Shown here: one piece after another, positions 6,165-6,920 of the stretch
Layout of the letters: every line of letters begins with the position of its first letter
How positions within the stretch are numbered: the first letter of the stretch is position 1
Source: Clostridiales bacterium UBA4362
Lineage (GTDB): Bacteria > Bacillota > Clostridia > TANB77 > CAG-508
Direction: 5' to 3'
NCBI GenBank assembly: GCA_002393975.1
Contig: DGSM01000012.1
Location: forward strand, 7,959-14,878
DNA: 6,920 nt
Notes under the pieces: model-generated
Seen by the model: only the letters and a program-made list of their open reading frames with translations
The model's database searches: none
Told to the model about the DNA's origin: nothing
Position numbers and translations under genes: made by a program

Positions 6165-6920
6165 ATGGAAGATGAAAAAATTAACATTGAAGATTTAAAA
6201 CCAGACAAAACCAAAAGAATTTTAACAGGAGTAAGGCCAACAGGTCATTTACATATTGGTCATTATTTTGGTTCTTTAAGTTCATGGGTAAAACTTCAAG
6301 ATGATTTTGAAACTTTTATAGAAGTTGCTGATGTTCAAGCATTAACAGATAATTTTAATAATCCTTCTAAGGTTAGAGAAAATGTTATGCAAATAGTTAT
6401 GGATGGAATGTCTGCAGGATTAGATCCAAATAAGGTTACTTATTTTGTTCAATCAGAAATTCCAGAAATAGCAGAACTTACAGTTTACTATTCAAACTTA
6501 GTAACTATTGCAAGACTTCAAAGAAATCCAACAGTAAAGACTGAAATAGCTCAGAAAAAAGATCTTTTTGGAGAAAGTGTCACATATGGATTTTTAGGAT
6601 ATCCAGTAAGTCAAGCAGCAGATATCACAGCATTTGAAGGAAATCTAGTTCCAGTTGGTGATGACCAACTTCCTTTAATAGAACAATGCAGAGAAATAGT
6701 TAGAAAATTTAATTCTATCTATGGTGAAACTTTAGTAGAACCTATGGCTGTAATTAATAATACTTCAAGGATAAAAGGCTTAGATGGAAATGTTAAGATG
6801 GGTAAGTCACTTGGAAACGCACTTTATTTATCTGATAGTGAAGAAATAGTTGCAGAAAAAGTAAAGAACGCAGTTACAGATCCATCGAGAATTAGAAAAG
6901 ATGATCCAGGACATCCAGAT
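6165..6920 (+). CDS. trpS: Tryptophanyl-tRNA synthetase (3'-truncated by window edge)
   Basis: Class I aminoacyl-tRNA synthetase that charges tRNA-Trp with tryptophan using ATP; cytoplasmic homodimer in the known family. The window holds 252 codons, about 70-75% of the usual 330-350 residues. Visible are the Rossmann-fold signature HIGH (H30-H33, in [10 protein letters not shown]), [33 protein letters not shown], the YPVSQAADI block, VPVGDDQLP, and the second ATP loop as KMGKS (211-215), a variant of KMSKS. These motifs place it in the bacterial TrpRS group that carries the NPTVKTEI and VGDDQLP blocks. About 15 residues ([15 protein letters not shown]) precede the position where most relatives start (K-R-I-L-T-G). 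No other start codon exists between ATG 6165 and the core, and the strong AAGGAG supports this ATG. Only 13 nt separate it from the RNHCP gene, so there is no T-box leader directly in front. The C-terminal anticodon-recognition helices are beyond the window. Confidence 0.96.
   Translation, partial: MEDEKINIEDLKPDKTKRILTGVRPTGHLHIGHYFGSLSSWVKLQDDFETFIEVADVQALTDNFNNPSKVRENVMQIVMDGMSAGLDPNKVTYFVQSEIPEIAELTVYYSNLVTIARLQRNPTVKTEIAQKKDLFGESVTYGFLGYPVSQAADITAFEGNLVPVGDDQLPLIEQCREIVRKFNSIYGETLVEPMAVINNTSRIKGLDGNVKMGKSLGNALYLSDSEEIVAEKVKNAVTDPSRIRKDDPGHPD

Noticed and set aside
6556..6569. Perfect 14-bp palindrome AAAAAGATCTTTTT in trpS, terminator-like
   Set aside because: It has no loop and only a GATC core, so it cannot form a terminator stem. 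It arises from A and T runs at the codons for the K-K-D-L-F stretch.
1..6920. Mobile element, CRISPR array, tRNA/rRNA gene, or phage/defence module
   Set aside because: The five genes fill the window almost completely. I saw no spaced direct repeats, transposase, integrase, nuclease or RNA-gene sequence.

Overview
The window is a strongly AT-rich (roughly 30% GC by eye), fully coding stretch on the plus strand. It looks like a housekeeping operon of a low-GC Firmicute, most likely a member of the Clostridia. The reasons are the codon use (AGA/AAA/ATA/TTA dominate), purine-rich Shine-Dalgarno sequences, and the protein families present. In particular, the ~550-residue TGS/ThrRS-like nucleoside kinase and a clostridial-type MiaB and TrpRS point that way. 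I cannot name a genus.

Layout: (1) miaB, cut at its 5' end by the window edge (1-1302), a radical-SAM tRNA methylthiotransferase. (2) mutS (1283-4156), mismatch-recognition ATPase, with an unusual N-terminal extension and no ATG start; its GTG start overlaps the end of miaB. (3) A nucleoside (uridine-type) kinase with an N-terminal TGS/threonyl-tRNA-synthetase-like region (4176-5825). (4) A small Cys-rich RNHCP-family protein (5846-6151). (5) trpS, tryptophanyl-tRNA synthetase, running off the 3' edge (6165-6920). Gaps between genes are 13-20 nt, or an overlap for miaB/mutS. There is no room for a terminator or a separate leader, so all five are probably co-transcribed from a promoter upstream of the window.

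Three of the five genes concern tRNA or translation, directly (miaB, trpS) or by domain ancestry (the kinase's ThrRS-like region); mutS guards replication fidelity. No stretch longer than about 20 bases lacks a gene. I see no mobile element, CRISPR array, RNA gene, phage feature or defence system. The points most worth a second look are the MutS N-terminus, two strong hairpins just inside the kinase and RNHCP genes, the loss of all four editing-site residues in the kinase's ThrRS-like domain, mutS without adjacent mutL, and trpS without a T-box leader. I do not see convincing evidence of a new multi-gene system.
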